Positions 33,113 to 46,102 of a stretch of 64,000 nt of DNA are shown piece after piece. The translations under genes and the position numbers were made by a program. The DNA is taken from positions 95,613 to 159,612 of the forward strand of contig CAJNOI010000044.1 in the NCBI GenBank assembly GCA_905250115.1, written 5' to 3'. Source of the DNA: Adineta steineri. Taxonomy: Eukaryota; Rotifera; Eurotatoria; Adinetida; Adinetidae. How positions within the stretch are numbered: position 1 is the stretch's first letter; each line of letters begins with the position of its first letter. The notes below the pieces were generated by a model. The model was not told where the DNA came from. It saw only the letters and a list, made by a program, of their open reading frames with translations, and ran no database searches.

Positions 33113-34103
33113 TTATTCATGAACAACATGAGAGGTGAAATTAGGATGAAGTGGTTTTATAGTAGAAGATTTACGTGATAAACCAACACGAGGAACATTT
33201 GGTGATGGAATATTTATCTTACTAGTTGGAAAACCTAATGGACCAGATGATCTTTTCTTTGGTAAATCTGATGTTTGATCTAAAGATAAAATAGAGATAA
33301 AGGAAGATTAAAATATATATAGGTAATTACTTGAAGAAGTTAATGATTTATTAAGATCAATCGATGATATAACTGGTATTTCTTCATAAAAAAAAATTAT
33401 TTATCTGAGAATAAAGAATCTCTTTATGTCTATTTACCATTCTTTTTATTTATTGCTTCTATTTGTTTTGAAGGTGCAACTTCTTCTTCATTTTCGCCGT
33501 TCGATTGATTTTCATTCGTATCATCTTCTTCATGTTTCATTCGTTTGTTTTTTGGTGACGAAGTTTCTTCTTGATCATCAAGATCAGTTAGATTTTGTGA
33601 TGATGATTTACTATCTAAAGTATTCAAATGTATTTTTATCTTTATATAATTGATGCATACCATTACTAGATACTGTCGATTGACTATTTGTACTCTCCTT
33701 ATCATCAATAACGATTGGATTCTCTTTTGTTGATGAAGGGATCAATACAGGCTCTTTCTTTTCTAATGTACACAATCTAAAAGATTTTCAAAAATGTTGA
33801 CTAAGGTAAAACAATGAAAAATAAACTAACTTTTTATCATGTTTTTTTGATGATTGTTCAGTAGTTGACTTAACAGAATCATTCGATTTCACATTACGAT
33901 TTTTTTTCGTATTATCACCAGTAGAGACAAAATCTAAATACGATAAAAAAGAAGAAATAGATTTAATTCTATACAAATATAAAGATTTACCGTCATCATC
34001 ATCATCTCGTTCAGCATAGGATACAGTCTTTGTTGTACTACATAAAATAGAATAAATAAAAACAAATACAAAATGATTTTACTCACCGTTTTGTAATAGG
34101 CAT
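33113..34103 (-). CDS. RAD51AP1-like RAD51-interacting protein
   Basis: Predicted nuclear DNA-binding partner that stimulates RAD51 strand invasion. Seven exons: 34087-34103, 33991-34037, 33831-33933, 33661-33776, 33438-33614, 33331-33381, 33113-33279, all in phase (about 225 aa; human RAD51AP1 about 335-352). It is mostly disordered, with acidic and lysine-rich segments (PKNKRMKHEEDD). Two parts match human RAD51AP1 as I remember it: the N-terminal acidic block DDDDDDFVS followed by TKKNR, and the C-terminal RAD51-binding motif, here GLSRKSSTIKPLHP (about 203-216; human LGLSRLARVKPLHP). The middle is unalignable. Its start lies 36 nt after the stop of the GNAT gene, with an acceptor (TTTTATTTTAG) between. 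RAD51 itself is 6 kb to the left. The call rests on two short motifs, but the order and ends agree. Confidence 0.7.
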
Positions 34104-34122
34104 AATTATTAATTGAAAATTA

Positions 34123-34125
34123 TCT
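34123..34125 (-). promoter_or_regulatory. candidate trans-splice acceptor between GNAT and RAD51AP1-like genes
   Basis: TTTTATTTTAG on the minus strand ends 20 nt before the RAD51AP1-like ATG and begins only a few nucleotides after the upstream stop. There is no room for a separate promoter, so spliced-leader addition to a polycistronic transcript is the simplest reading. Confidence 0.5.
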
Positions 34126-34139
34126 AAAATAAAATATAT

Positions 34140-34667
34140 TTATAATCCAAATTCTGGTAAATATTGCACAATTCCTTCTCCATTACTCAAAGGAAATGTT
34201 TGCGGTATTAATTCAAGTGCCATAAAGCAATTATCATTCTCTAAAGGAAATGGAGCTCGAATATTATACTTTTTTGCAGGTACAAAACCAAATTTCGGAT
34301 AGAAATGTTCATGACCAAGAACAATAATTGATGTGAAACCTTGAAGTTTAAGTTCATTTAACGCATACTCGATTAATTTACTACCAATTCCTCGTTTCTG
34401 ATATTCAGTTAAAATTGCAATCGGTGCAAGTGCAAGACTAGAAATTGATTGTGAAGTTAGTGGATAATTAATTTGAATAGGTGTAAATAAAATATGACCG
34501 ACAATTTTCTTATCAACTAAAGCAACAAATGAAAGATTTGAATTGAATTGATTATTTTTTCGAAGTTTATCAACAAGTTCAGCTTCATCATTACGTTGAA
34601 AACCATCTTGATGTATTCGAAATACTTCATTTTTATCGGAATTTTCTTCTCGACGAATTTCTAACAT
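34140..34667 (-). CDS. bacterial-type GNAT N-acetyltransferase (YhbS-like)
   Basis: Intron-less, about 175 aa from the chosen start (MLEIRREENSDKNEVF), which matches where bacterial relatives begin. An ATG ten codons upstream is open, but TATTTTAG between the two looks like a splice acceptor, so the downstream start is preferred. The GNAT fold carries acetyl-CoA loop YQKRGIGSKLIEYAL, preceded by SLALAPIAIL and followed by VLGHEHFYPKFGFVPA, the hallmark of the YhbS/COG3153 group, and FMALELIP near the end. Substrate unknown. Animals usually lack this group, so horizontal transfer from bacteria is likely, but it needs a tree. It lies between VPS37 and the RAD51AP1-like gene on the same strand. 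Confidence 0.85.
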   Translation of the reverse strand: MLEIRREENSDKNEVFRIHQDGFQRNDEAELVDKLRKNNQFNSNLSFVALVDKKIVGHILFTPIQINYPLTSQSISSLALAPIAILTEYQKRGIGSKLIEYALNELKLQGFTSIIVLGHEHFYPKFGFVPAKKYNIRAPFPLENDNCFMALELIPQTFPLSNGEGIVQYLPEFGL

Positions 34668-34866
34668 TATTTTATCTAAAATACAATATATACTCATATT
34701 GCATTAAATAAATAACAATGACATGGAGAAAAACAAAGAGCAAAGTGTCATAAAGAAGAGGAGGAAAAAAAGGTTATACAGTTTTTATACATAAAACATT
34801 CGTTTGTTGTTTGTTTATTAAAATATTAAAGAATGAAATAGATAAATAGAAATATTTATTGTCATT

Positions 34867-35850
34867 TTAACGATATCCACTACTACGTATATGTTGATTA
34901 AAATTTAAACCACTTGTTGATTGAGATACTTGCATTAATTCACTAAATTTTTCAGCTTTTATTTTTAATTCATGTGCTCGTTTTCGATCTTCAATAAAAC
35001 GACGTTCGAATTCTGTTACTTCTTCTTCACTTTTTTCGCCATAAAAAAAGTCTTCGGCTGTTTGCTACGATAAGAAAAATATGTTTAAATAAAATATTCT
35101 TCTAATGATTTATATAGATTTTCTTTTTTTATCGATAATAGAGAGCATCAGTTTAAAACCTTTATGAAATGTTAGTAATAGATCTTCTCAAGTCTGAATT
35201 ATTTATCACTTATCATATAGATAAATTTGTTATCATGAATAAAAAAATGATGTTACTGATAGATAGATTTTTTTACAAATATTCATGAGATCTGAATGAT
35301 TTTATAAAACATGAACTCTCTGTATTTAGAATTAAACGTCACATACCTCTGTTGCTCGTTCAAGATCCGCTGCAGCTGTTTGTAAAAGTATATAGATCAC
35401 TTCTGGACTTGTTTCACCAGTTTGATCATCTATTATTCAAAAATTCATGTTTAAAATAAAACTTTGTATGTATATTTACCATATTGCCCTCGAATACTTC
35501 GATATTCTTCTCTCATTTTTCCCAATTTCTCATGTAATTCAGCAAGTTTTTCTTTTTCATGAATAAGCGTTGGCTCTTTATCAAGATTACGCATAGCTAA
35601 ACTTTTAATATTTTCTTTTAAACTTTCTCTTATTGTTTCCAATTGTTGAATCTAAAAATAAAAATTCTTCTTATTCTATTAAAAACAACCATTTCAAAAT
35701 TTAACTTACACTTGATAAATTTTGTACAAGTTTTGTAACTTCATTATCATTATTCATTAATTTTTTTAAATCATCAACGTTCATTTGATTTATAATTCCA
35801 CGTGCCTCATTTAATTCACGTTCATTATTCATATAATAACCGTTCATCAT
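34867..35850 (-). CDS. VPS37: VPS37 subunit of ESCRT-I
   Basis: Part of the ESCRT-I complex that sorts ubiquitinated cargo into multivesicular bodies. Four exons: 35710-35850, 35480-35651, 35347-35429, 34867-35064 (about 197 aa). The Mod_r/VPS37 domain is a long helical hairpin: MNVDDLKKLMNNDNEVTKLV near the N-terminus, then IQQLETIRESLKENIKSL, LAELHEKLGKMREEYRSI, and the C-terminal helix with EDFFYGEKSEEEVTEFERRF. The start is the first of two Met codons (MMNGYY). An in-frame upstream start is possible but the extra residues look like UTR. The paralogue (A/B/C) is not decidable. It is divergent from CCDC77 and may head a four-gene operon. Confidence 0.85.
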
Positions 35851-36171
35851 TTTTTGCTCGATAAATATATATCTCGTGAGTGTATGTGAGATAGAGTTTG
35901 TCCTTTCTTTCTCTTTTACATTGTAGGTCATGACTCATTAGGATGTGTCAGTCTAACCAATGAAATTAAAGAGGTCAGTTTAAAACGAGAAAAAAACAAC
36001 AAAATTTATTTTTCATTTCAAATAATTTCTCATATATATTTCATTTGGATTTTATTTCCATATATTTTCTATTTAAAATATTACATATTTCGTTTCCATG
36101 ACATTCTCTTTTGGTATGAATATCAATGATCGATTATATATGAACTATTCATAAGTCTTTTGTATTCACCA
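35851..36171. other. divergent promoter region VPS37/CCDC77
   Basis: 321 bp between outward-facing starts, AT-rich, presumably a bidirectional promoter. No motif identified. Confidence 0.5.
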
Positions 36172-38847
<2,676 letters not shown>

Positions 38848-38924
38848 AAAAATTTTCTCCTTTTTTTTCTGAAAATCTCCTTTTCTTTTTGTTTTTGTCA
38901 TATATATTTGTGTATTGATAGTGT

Positions 38925-41465
38925 TTAATGTTTAAAGCAAGCACAATTTTCTAAACGTCTTAATAAATCTTCAAAATCTAAAGGTTTTATTTGTTGTGAT
39001 GAATGAAAATTTTTTATTGAAAAAACCCATTCAATATATCGATGTAATTCATTTTGATTAATTTTTGGATCAATCATAAGAACAGCTCGACAAAATTGTG
39101 AAACAGATATTAATGGATGACCGAGAAGAATTTGTTTAATTTCTTCAACATACGAAAATTTTTCTTGAATAAGTTGTTGAATTAATGTTGAGAGAAATTT
39201 TCCAAAACGGCCTTCATTATCTTCAATAAATAATAAACTAAATTCTATTGATTGATTTATATGTTGAAGATCATATTTAGCCGAAAGAAATAATTCATCA
39301 ATTTGAGAAGCAGTTTTATTAGGATAAAAAACTTTTAAGGATTCATTAAATTGTTCATTCGTCATAGTTAAATCCTGATGTAAAACTAAAAATAAAATTA
39401 ATAATCTATTGAAATATTTTACTAAACCGGTAAAGATTGGTATCGTATTAGTGTGGGTGTGGATACGAGTATAATAAACATAACACACCTACTCTCACCC
39501 GTGTTTTTTTATTTTCCCCCTTAAGTTGTTTCGAGCACTCAAAGTCTTATCATTCAGCGTTTTATCTAGGTTTTTTCTTTCAAGAGTGCGATAGCGATTT
39601 CCGGGAGGGCGAAAACTGAATTTCTGGAGGTAAATACGTAGTATAAGCACAAAAACTGCAATTTTTGGGAGAGTAAAGTCGTTCTCCGAGAGGGCGCCGC
39701 CATCCCTGCCCTCCTTCTAGATAAATCACTGTTATCATTTTCATATTTCGACTTCTTTTCTTCGATACTTTTATCCTTCGATATTTTTACTTTAGATCTT
39801 AGTTAGGAGAATCTGTTTACATTTCGAATTGTAGTCAATTCTAATACTTACATTTACTCATCGTTCTACTTGTACCTCTAACTACACTACTCAGTTGTTT
39901 CTATGGAATAGATAAGATGCTTCAGTGCTGAATCAAAAACAGATTCTAGAGCTCGATAAATATAGTCACTTTTCTATTTTAATCATGGTTCGATCACAAG
40001 CATGATAATTCAGTTAATAACAGAAGATATCAAATAATATATATGTACCTGGTGATTCTCGATATTCTTTCATAGAAAATAATGATAATCGACGATTAGC
40101 GATCATTGAAACAGGTGAATTTGGTTCGCTAACAATTGCTTTTCGAGCTCTAGGTAATGTTGAATCATGTTGAAATGAAAAGAATGTTTTCATTTTAATT
40201 AGATGTTGTAATAATTGACTAATTGATTGCATTCGATAATGATAAACCATTTCTTCTATTTGTCCAGTTATAATACCCCAAAAGAGATTAATTTCTTCAG
40301 AATTATGATAACGTTGACATGCATCACGTAGATTATATCCCATTTCGATGGCCACTGTTTTTGAATCGAATCTTTTTTCAAAATAATTAGCTACATGATC
40401 AGCTAATGTTATATTGCTATCTAATGGAGATTGTAACGTGTTCGGAAGTGGTAAAAGCAAAGGAGATGATGATCCAGAAGAATTATATTGTTTTGTTGGA
40501 GTTAAACTTCGAATAGAACGATTATATGGCTTTCTTATTTTGTCTGTCCTATATAAAAAGATAAATTTTAACTAAGCAAAAAAAATTCGATTTAAATGGT
40601 TAAGAACAATGTTCATAGAAGCCGGAGAAATCATGCTAAAAACTCATTAGAGTTCCACTACTATAGGAAGGGTCAGACATTTATTTGTACAAAACTGAAG
40701 ACTACCTTGAAGACATTCCCACAAGATCTAAATCTAATACAGACGAGATGTATCTCCCTGACTGTAAATAGATTCGAATCTAATCAAACTCTGCAATCAT
40801 CATATATTTCGAATGAAATGGAATTCTTACCAAATCTCCTTTATTAGCAATCCTGTCATACGTCTTCTTATGCGTCTATTAACAATTTGAGTATGTTCCG
40901 ATGTACGTAAAAATGGTAAAACTGATTCTAGATCACCATTAGCTTCAAAATAATCATTTTCTTCTATGGATTCAATTTGATTTTCATTTACAATCTCTCT
41001 AATTAATATCTCCATTAATTGTTCACTTGATTTTCCAGTTGATAAAACTTTCCATCGTTTATGTCCACCATCAATTACATTCGATACTTTATCCCAATCA
41101 GGTCTTGGTGTTAATAATGATTTATTTATTTTCCATTCATTATAATATTTATTTCGTTCATCAATTAAATCCTGAGTTTTATTAATTAAATATAAACAAG
41201 CATGTCCTAAATGTTGATATTTATCTTTCAATTGATTATATTCTTGATTTAATTGATTATAATTATCTAATAATTTATCATAATCAATACGTAAAAAAAG
41301 ATTATTTTCATAGGATAATTCAGTTTTAATTAATAATTCAATAATAGAAAATAATTTTCTTCGTTGACGTATCAATTGAAATTTTAAAAAATCAATATCT
41401 GTGATGGTTGTTAAATCATCATCAATATTACTTAAATAATGATCTGAAGATATTAATTCCGTCAT
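38925..41465 (-). CDS. TSNAXIP1: translin-associated factor X-interacting protein 1
   Basis: Three exons: 40831-41465, 40049-40548, 38925-39385 (about 531 aa), phases agreeing. The N-terminal coiled coil (EYNQLKDKYQHLGHACLYLI) leads to the family signature LTPRPDWDKVSNVIDGG then RWKVLSTGKSSEQLMEIL. Further on, ANYFEKRFDSKTVAIEMGYN and INLFWGIITGQIEEMVY match the central domain. The EF-hand-like C-terminal part (TMTNEQFNESLKVFYPNKT, LLFIEDNEGRFGKF, AVLMIDPKIN) is also present. In mammals the protein is testis-enriched and linked to flagella. The acceptor at 39385 was chosen because only it keeps frame. Intron 2 (663 bp) contains a TGTGGG motif and GGGAGGGCG-rich patches. Confidence 0.88.
39451..39503. 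repeat. short inverted TGTGGG motif (copy D)
   Basis: GTGTGGGTGTGG at 39451-39462 faces ACTCTCACCCGTG around 39491-39503, in TSNAXIP1 intron 2. Degenerate and short, but the same orientation as copies A-C. Confidence 0.4.
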
Positions 41466-42087
41466 TGATAGATTTTTTTCTTTCTAAAATATTCAAATAA
41501 TACCATGACAACAATCTATACAAAAAATATATTTACTCTAAATAATTATCGAGTACCTATACGAAAAGGTTAATAGTCGATGCATATGATCTAGTTCTTT
41601 AATGTTTCTTTTGCCTTTTCTCTTTCTCATTTAGTCGTCATCTATCTTTTTCTGTATTGTTAAACGTATTATTCATCGTCCGTAGACAGATCGAGGAATA
41701 AGAATATCGATTTATTTTCAGACATTTTACTCTTTTTTTTTCTTGATTTTGAATCTTCTTCTTTCTTCTTTTATTAAATACTCTTAGAAATAAGATACAT
41801 TATTTAAGAACAACAATTCCAATCGAATAATATAGTTTTAGAACATTTTTTTTATAATTGAACAGATTTTTGTTCAATATTTGCACTATTTGACCTTAGT
41901 GTATTTTTGGCCTATTATACTGTATGACCTTTCTAGGTTACTCCAACGCAATATAATTATTCCAGCCATCTACCAATAAGCGAACAAAGTTGTGCACTTC
42001 ATTATAAATATATGGTATATAGCATAATATAATAGACAATAAAAAGTATTCTTTCTATTGTAATCGATTATACTCTCTGCTATAGTT
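41466..42087. other. divergent intergenic region TSNAXIP1/LEG1
   Basis: 622 bp between outward-facing starts. AT-rich with a pyrimidine-rich patch at 41600-41780. Presumed promoters; no gene. Confidence 0.55.
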
Positions 42088-43161
42088 ATGTATTTATTAA
42101 TATTCTTATTGAATTTTTTTCTATCGACTTCTCTTTATATTAATGCAGAAATTATTTCGAATAATGAAATTTCTTATCCAACATTATGGCAAACAGTACC
42201 AGAATCATTAACTGAATATCCATTAGTATATGATGATAATTCTTCTCGATATAGATTAATTGATCCATGGTTTTATCCACATAGATTAGGTTTATATAAA
42301 ATATTAATTAATATTACGACACCATTAATGCCATTTTGTTCATCATCAAATGCATCGAATATACTTTTTGCACTTCCATCACAATTCGGTTGGCAATATG
42401 ATTCAAATCGATTATTTACAAATGGAACATTAAATATATCTTTAAATAGTTGGTGGGCATCAGCTAATTATTATCTATCAGTTATACCATTTCTTGCTGC
42501 TATTGATGTTGGTCTTATTCCTTATGAATCATTTCGAATTGTTCAATATGAAAATTTCTGTTCAAATTCAATTCAATGTTACAAACAAGTACCAAAAGCT
42601 ATGGAACAATGGCATAAATTTTTTATTCATCTTCAACAATCACATAAGAATATTGATGATAGAATACTTGATAATGATTATTTAGGACCTATGTGGTTAG
42701 CATATGAAGCTTCAATTGAAAATGCTTTACCATTAATTCAATCGAAATTATCATATCTTCCATCAAATGTTGAACGATTATTTGGTTATAGTTGGGGACG
42801 TTTAATAAATTTAATTGCGATGACAAGAAAAAATACAAATTTATATGAAACAATTAAAAATCAACGTACATTTCTTCCACGTCGAATGTTATTAGAAAGT
42901 GATCGTTTAACACAAACAAATGATTTACCTGAATTAGTTAATAAATCATTACAAGTACTTTTCTCATTTCGATTTGATTGGTTAACTTATATTGAAAAAA
43001 TTTGGTCGAAATTAACATGTAATTATGAAGCACGAATCTATGCTCAATATACATTAGAATCAATGGCAACATCAAAATTTCTTGCTCTTAAATATTTAAC
43101 TCAAGCTATGATTAATGCTATATTATTTCAATGTGATACTACATTTAAAATTGATCTCTAA
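42088..43161 (+). CDS. secreted LEG1-family protein
   Basis: Single-exon, 357 aa, with an N-terminal signal peptide (YLLIFLLNFFLSTSLYINA). The family core is clear: YPTLWQTVPESLTEYPL, IDPWFYPHRLGLYKILIN, LPSQFGWQYDSNRLF, LNSWWASANYYLSVIPFLAA, and the paired-cysteine segment FCSNSIQCYKQVPKAMEQW. LEG1 (liver-enriched gene 1, human C6orf58) is a secreted glycoprotein family implicated in zebrafish liver development and mammalian mucosa; molecular activity unknown. Lack of introns is unusual for a metazoan-type gene here. The next gene starts 160 bp downstream on the same strand. Confidence 0.85.
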   Translation: MYLLIFLLNFFLSTSLYINAEIISNNEISYPTLWQTVPESLTEYPLVYDDNSSRYRLIDPWFYPHRLGLYKILINITTPLMPFCSSSNASNILFALPSQFGWQYDSNRLFTNGTLNISLNSWWASANYYLSVIPFLAAIDVGLIPYESFRIVQYENFCSNSIQCYKQVPKAMEQWHKFFIHLQQSHKNIDDRILDNDYLGPMWLAYEASIENALPLIQSKLSYLPSNVERLFGYSWGRLINLIAMTRKNTNLYETIKNQRTFLPRRMLLESDRLTQTNDLPELVNKSLQVLFSFRFDWLTYIEKIWSKLTCNYEARIYAQYTLESMATSKFLALKYLTQAMINAILFQCDTTFKIDL

Positions 43162-43301
43162 AAAAAATATACACTTATGTTTTTAACCTTTGTATTATAT
43201 GAAAAAAACATTTTTTTTTTGTTAAAATTACGAAATAAAAGAGAGATAAAATTATTTTGCTTTTTGTTATCTAAGATAAACGACGACAACAAAAATCTTT
43301 T

Positions 43302-43304
43302 AGT
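43302..43304 (+). promoter_or_regulatory. candidate trans-splice acceptor before the Mpo1-like gene
   Basis: AAATCTTTTAG ends about 20 nt before ATG 43322. With only 160 bp from the LEG1 stop, a dicistronic LEG1-Mpo1 transcript resolved by spliced-leader addition is possible. Confidence 0.35.
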
Positions 43305-43321
43305 CATTTTTTGATTAACAT

Positions 43322-43807
43322 ATGGAGAATACAACGGAATTACATGCTTGGCTCGATGAATATTCTTCATCACATCAAAATCCAACAAATATTGTATTAC
43401 ATAAAATTTGTGTACCAACAATTGCTTTTACAGTATTAGGTTTTCTTTGGTCAATACCATTACCAAAATCTATTCGTCAAAATCTTGGCTATGTATTTAG
43501 TCATATTATTCCAATGCTTGTTATTGGACCTACATTAGCATTCTATTTTCGTTTATCAACAAAAATGGCTATGGCAATGTTAGTAATTATTTTATTTGCA
43601 TGTGCTCTTCTTGCTAAAATGGAACAAAAACAAGTACGAATATTTCGAGTATCATTAATTATATTTATTGTTGCTTGGATTGGACAATTTATTGGACATG
43701 ATATTGAAGGAAAGAAACCATCATTTTTTGAAGATTTACAGTTTTTAGCTGTTGGACCACTTTGGACATTGGCTAGTGCTTTTCGTGCTTTGGGTATTGA
43801 ATATTAA
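43322..43807 (+). CDS. DUF962/Mpo1-like fatty-acid alpha-dioxygenase family protein
   Basis: Single exon, 161 aa, four predicted membrane helices. The sequence follows the DUF962 pattern: LHAWLDEYSSSHQNPTNIVL then HKICVP at the N-terminus, and AWIGQFIGHDIEGKKPSFF then FLAVGPLW at the C-terminus. The yeast member Mpo1 is an Fe2+-dependent ER dioxygenase that shortens 2-hydroxy fatty acids by one carbon; the conserved His residues (HKIC, IGHDIEGKKP) are likely metal ligands. The wording of these motifs is closer to bacterial DUF962 proteins than to the fungal enzyme as I remember them, and there is no intron, so bacterial acquisition is possible. It is convergent with DNAJB13, 106 bp apart. Confidence 0.8.
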   Translation: MENTTELHAWLDEYSSSHQNPTNIVLHKICVPTIAFTVLGFLWSIPLPKSIRQNLGYVFSHIIPMLVIGPTLAFYFRLSTKMAMAMLVIILFACALLAKMEQKQVRIFRVSLIIFIVAWIGQFIGHDIEGKKPSFFEDLQFLAVGPLWTLASAFRALGIEY

Positions 43808-43913
43808 TTGAACTAATTATACATATATTTTTCTAAAAAATGATTCACAAGTGTTTTATTTTATTATTTTTTGGCAATATAAATCATGTAAAAAAAGAAT
43901 ATAAAATAAAGTT

Positions 43914-45359
43914 CTATTCATCATCATTAGTAACAGGTTTTTTTCGATTCTGATTTTGTTGATGTTTTTTAATAGGTTGATTATTTATTAATGCTTCTTT
44001 AATATATAATTTTTGATCGGTATTTAATCCATTTGGATATTCAACATCAAATTCAATAATCATATCACCAAATTTATCGGGATTAGTCATTATTGGCATA
44101 CCTTGACCAGGTATACGTTTTTTATATCCTGGTCTAGAAAATAAAATAATTCATAATCAGTTTTTTTCGTAGACAAACAAATTCATCGTTCTTACTTAAC
44201 AATTTCATTTATGGGAACATCAAGTTTTCTTCCATCAAGATGTTCAATATGTAATGTTGTACCTGTTAATGCTTGTCCTAAATTAATCTTAGCTGTATAA
44301 ATAAGATCGGTATTTTCACGACGTAAATGTGTATGTGGTTTATCTTTCACAACAAAGACAAGATCCGATGGAATAGTATTTGGACCTTGATCACCTTCAC
44401 CTTCAAATGTTACTTTTGTACCTGGTAACCAACCACGTTTAACAGTTATTGAAAGAATTTTTTCACGAATACTTGATGTTATACCATCATCATTCATAAC
44501 CTATACGGAAAAAAGTTCTGTATTATTCTTGTCTTTAAAGATAAGGTATCGTATTGGGAGGATTTCTAACTATGTTTTTAAGCGAAGACGAAAGTACCAA
44601 ATAAAATTTAATCGGTTCAAGATATTGAACTATTATCATAGTTTATACACTAAGCTTCTCAAGTATGTTAGTATTAACTGATAAAATAATCTTTCTTACT
44701 CGTCGGCTAATTTTAATTTTTTTAACAGCACCATGATAACAATCTTCAAGTGAAAGTAGAAGATCACGTATTATTGGTGGATCTTGTTTCTTTCGACCAC
44801 GACCATCTAATCCACCAAAACCTAAATTTCTGTCTTGATCTGCAGTTGCATAAAATTCTAGAAATAATTTATTTTATTGAAAAACAAAAGATCTTTTTCC
44901 TTTTATTTTCATATTTACCCGAATATGGATTATCACCACCAAAAAAATCTCGAAAAACTTTATCGGAATTGCCATGATATGTATAACCTTCAATCCATTC
45001 ACTTTTTGGACCAATAGGTACACCATTTTTCAAACCTTCATCACCATATTGATCATAAATCGCTCGTTTTTTATCTTAATAAAATAAAAAGAATTACTTT
45101 ACGTTATGATATAAAATTCTAATACATACGATCATGTAAAACATCGTATGCTTCAGAAAGATCATTGAATTTATTGAGATTATTTGGATCACCTGAATTT
45201 TTAACTGGGTGAAATTTCAGAGCTAATCGACGATATCTATATAATCAACAATAATTAAATGAAAAAATCATTTTCCTTTTTTTTTACATACGCAGCTTTG
45301 ATGTCACTGTCTTTTGCACTACGTGTTAATTGAAGAACTTGATAATAATCTTTCCCCAT
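43914..45359 (-). CDS. DNAJB13: DNAJB13, radial-spoke J-domain protein
   Basis: Type II Hsp40 relative that is a structural radial-spoke component of motile cilia and sperm flagella. Six exons: 45292-45359, 45130-45236, 44919-45074, 44700-44857, 44196-44500, 43914-44133 (about 337 aa; human 316). The J domain begins [20 protein letters not shown]. The catalytic HPD is HPV ([10 protein letters not shown]), as in DNAJB13, where human has HPL, so it should not stimulate Hsp70 ATPase. The match continues with [37 protein letters not shown], and [19 protein letters not shown]. The C-terminus has a basic tail ([11 protein letters not shown]) absent from human. Confidence 0.93.
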
Positions 45360-46102
45360 TCTAGAGACAAATCAATAGAATAAATTGAAATTTAACTTGT
45401 CTTGCTTAAGATGAATTCAAAATAACCTCTATATGTTGCTTTGTAACTAGATGAAGAAAGTAACAGTCAACTTTGTCTTACCATCCGTATTTACTTTTGC
45501 ATAGCAACGACTGCCATTTGATTTCAACTGGAAGCGACATCTCAATTTTCATAATTCACATGACGAAATATCATAATTTCTATTAAACGAAACTAGAGGG
45601 TGAGGTAGAAATACTAAAATTCATTTAGAGATTTTATTCTAAACAAGAAAACTGATGAGTATTTTAAGATTTGAGGGAGATCTAATTACTAATCAAATCT
45701 TATATTGAATATTCTTTACGATATACAATTCTTTCGAGATGTAAATATACTTTCATGATTGATCAAGTTAAGTGTGCTCCAAATTTGGAGTTTATCTAAA
45801 TTTTCGCGAAAAACTCTACCTGAAAACTATAATCATCTGTTTTTGATTGCTCTAATAGATACTCTAGACTGTGCTGATTCGACTGATGATGCTCGAGAAA
45901 AAAAGCACACAGTTACAATTTGTCGAAAAACTTCAAATAATTTAGAATTGTATTTAATGCATATCAAAGAAAATTTTCACATAAAAAAACGGATTATGAA
46001 ATTTTATTATATCACAGAATTCGAAGAAATTAATTTAATTGTTGAACATATCTATTAATTCCTCATAAATGAAAAGTCTTTTAAACATGATGAATATAAT
46101 GT
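45360..46102. other. intergenic region with a dispersed repeat copy
   Basis: 743 bp between the ACSM-like stop and the DNAJB13 start (same strand). It holds copy 1 of an interspersed repeat at 45761-45937. The rest is AT-rich. Confidence 0.6.
45761..45937 (+). repeat. dispersed repeat, copy 1
   Basis: Begins GATCAAGTTAAGTGTG and contains ATTTTCGCGAAAAACTC, ACCTGAAAACT, AGATACTCTAGACTGTGCTG and ends near CAATTTGTCGAAAAACTT. A second copy with about 80% identity lies at 61374-61549 in the same orientation. An open frame through it is a coincidence. Family unknown; no clear terminal repeats, possibly a short non-autonomous element. Confidence 0.8.

Noticed and set aside
45759..46058. 99-codon frame upstream of DNAJB13
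   Set aside because: Runs through dispersed repeat copy 1; the second copy at 61374 has indels that break the frame.
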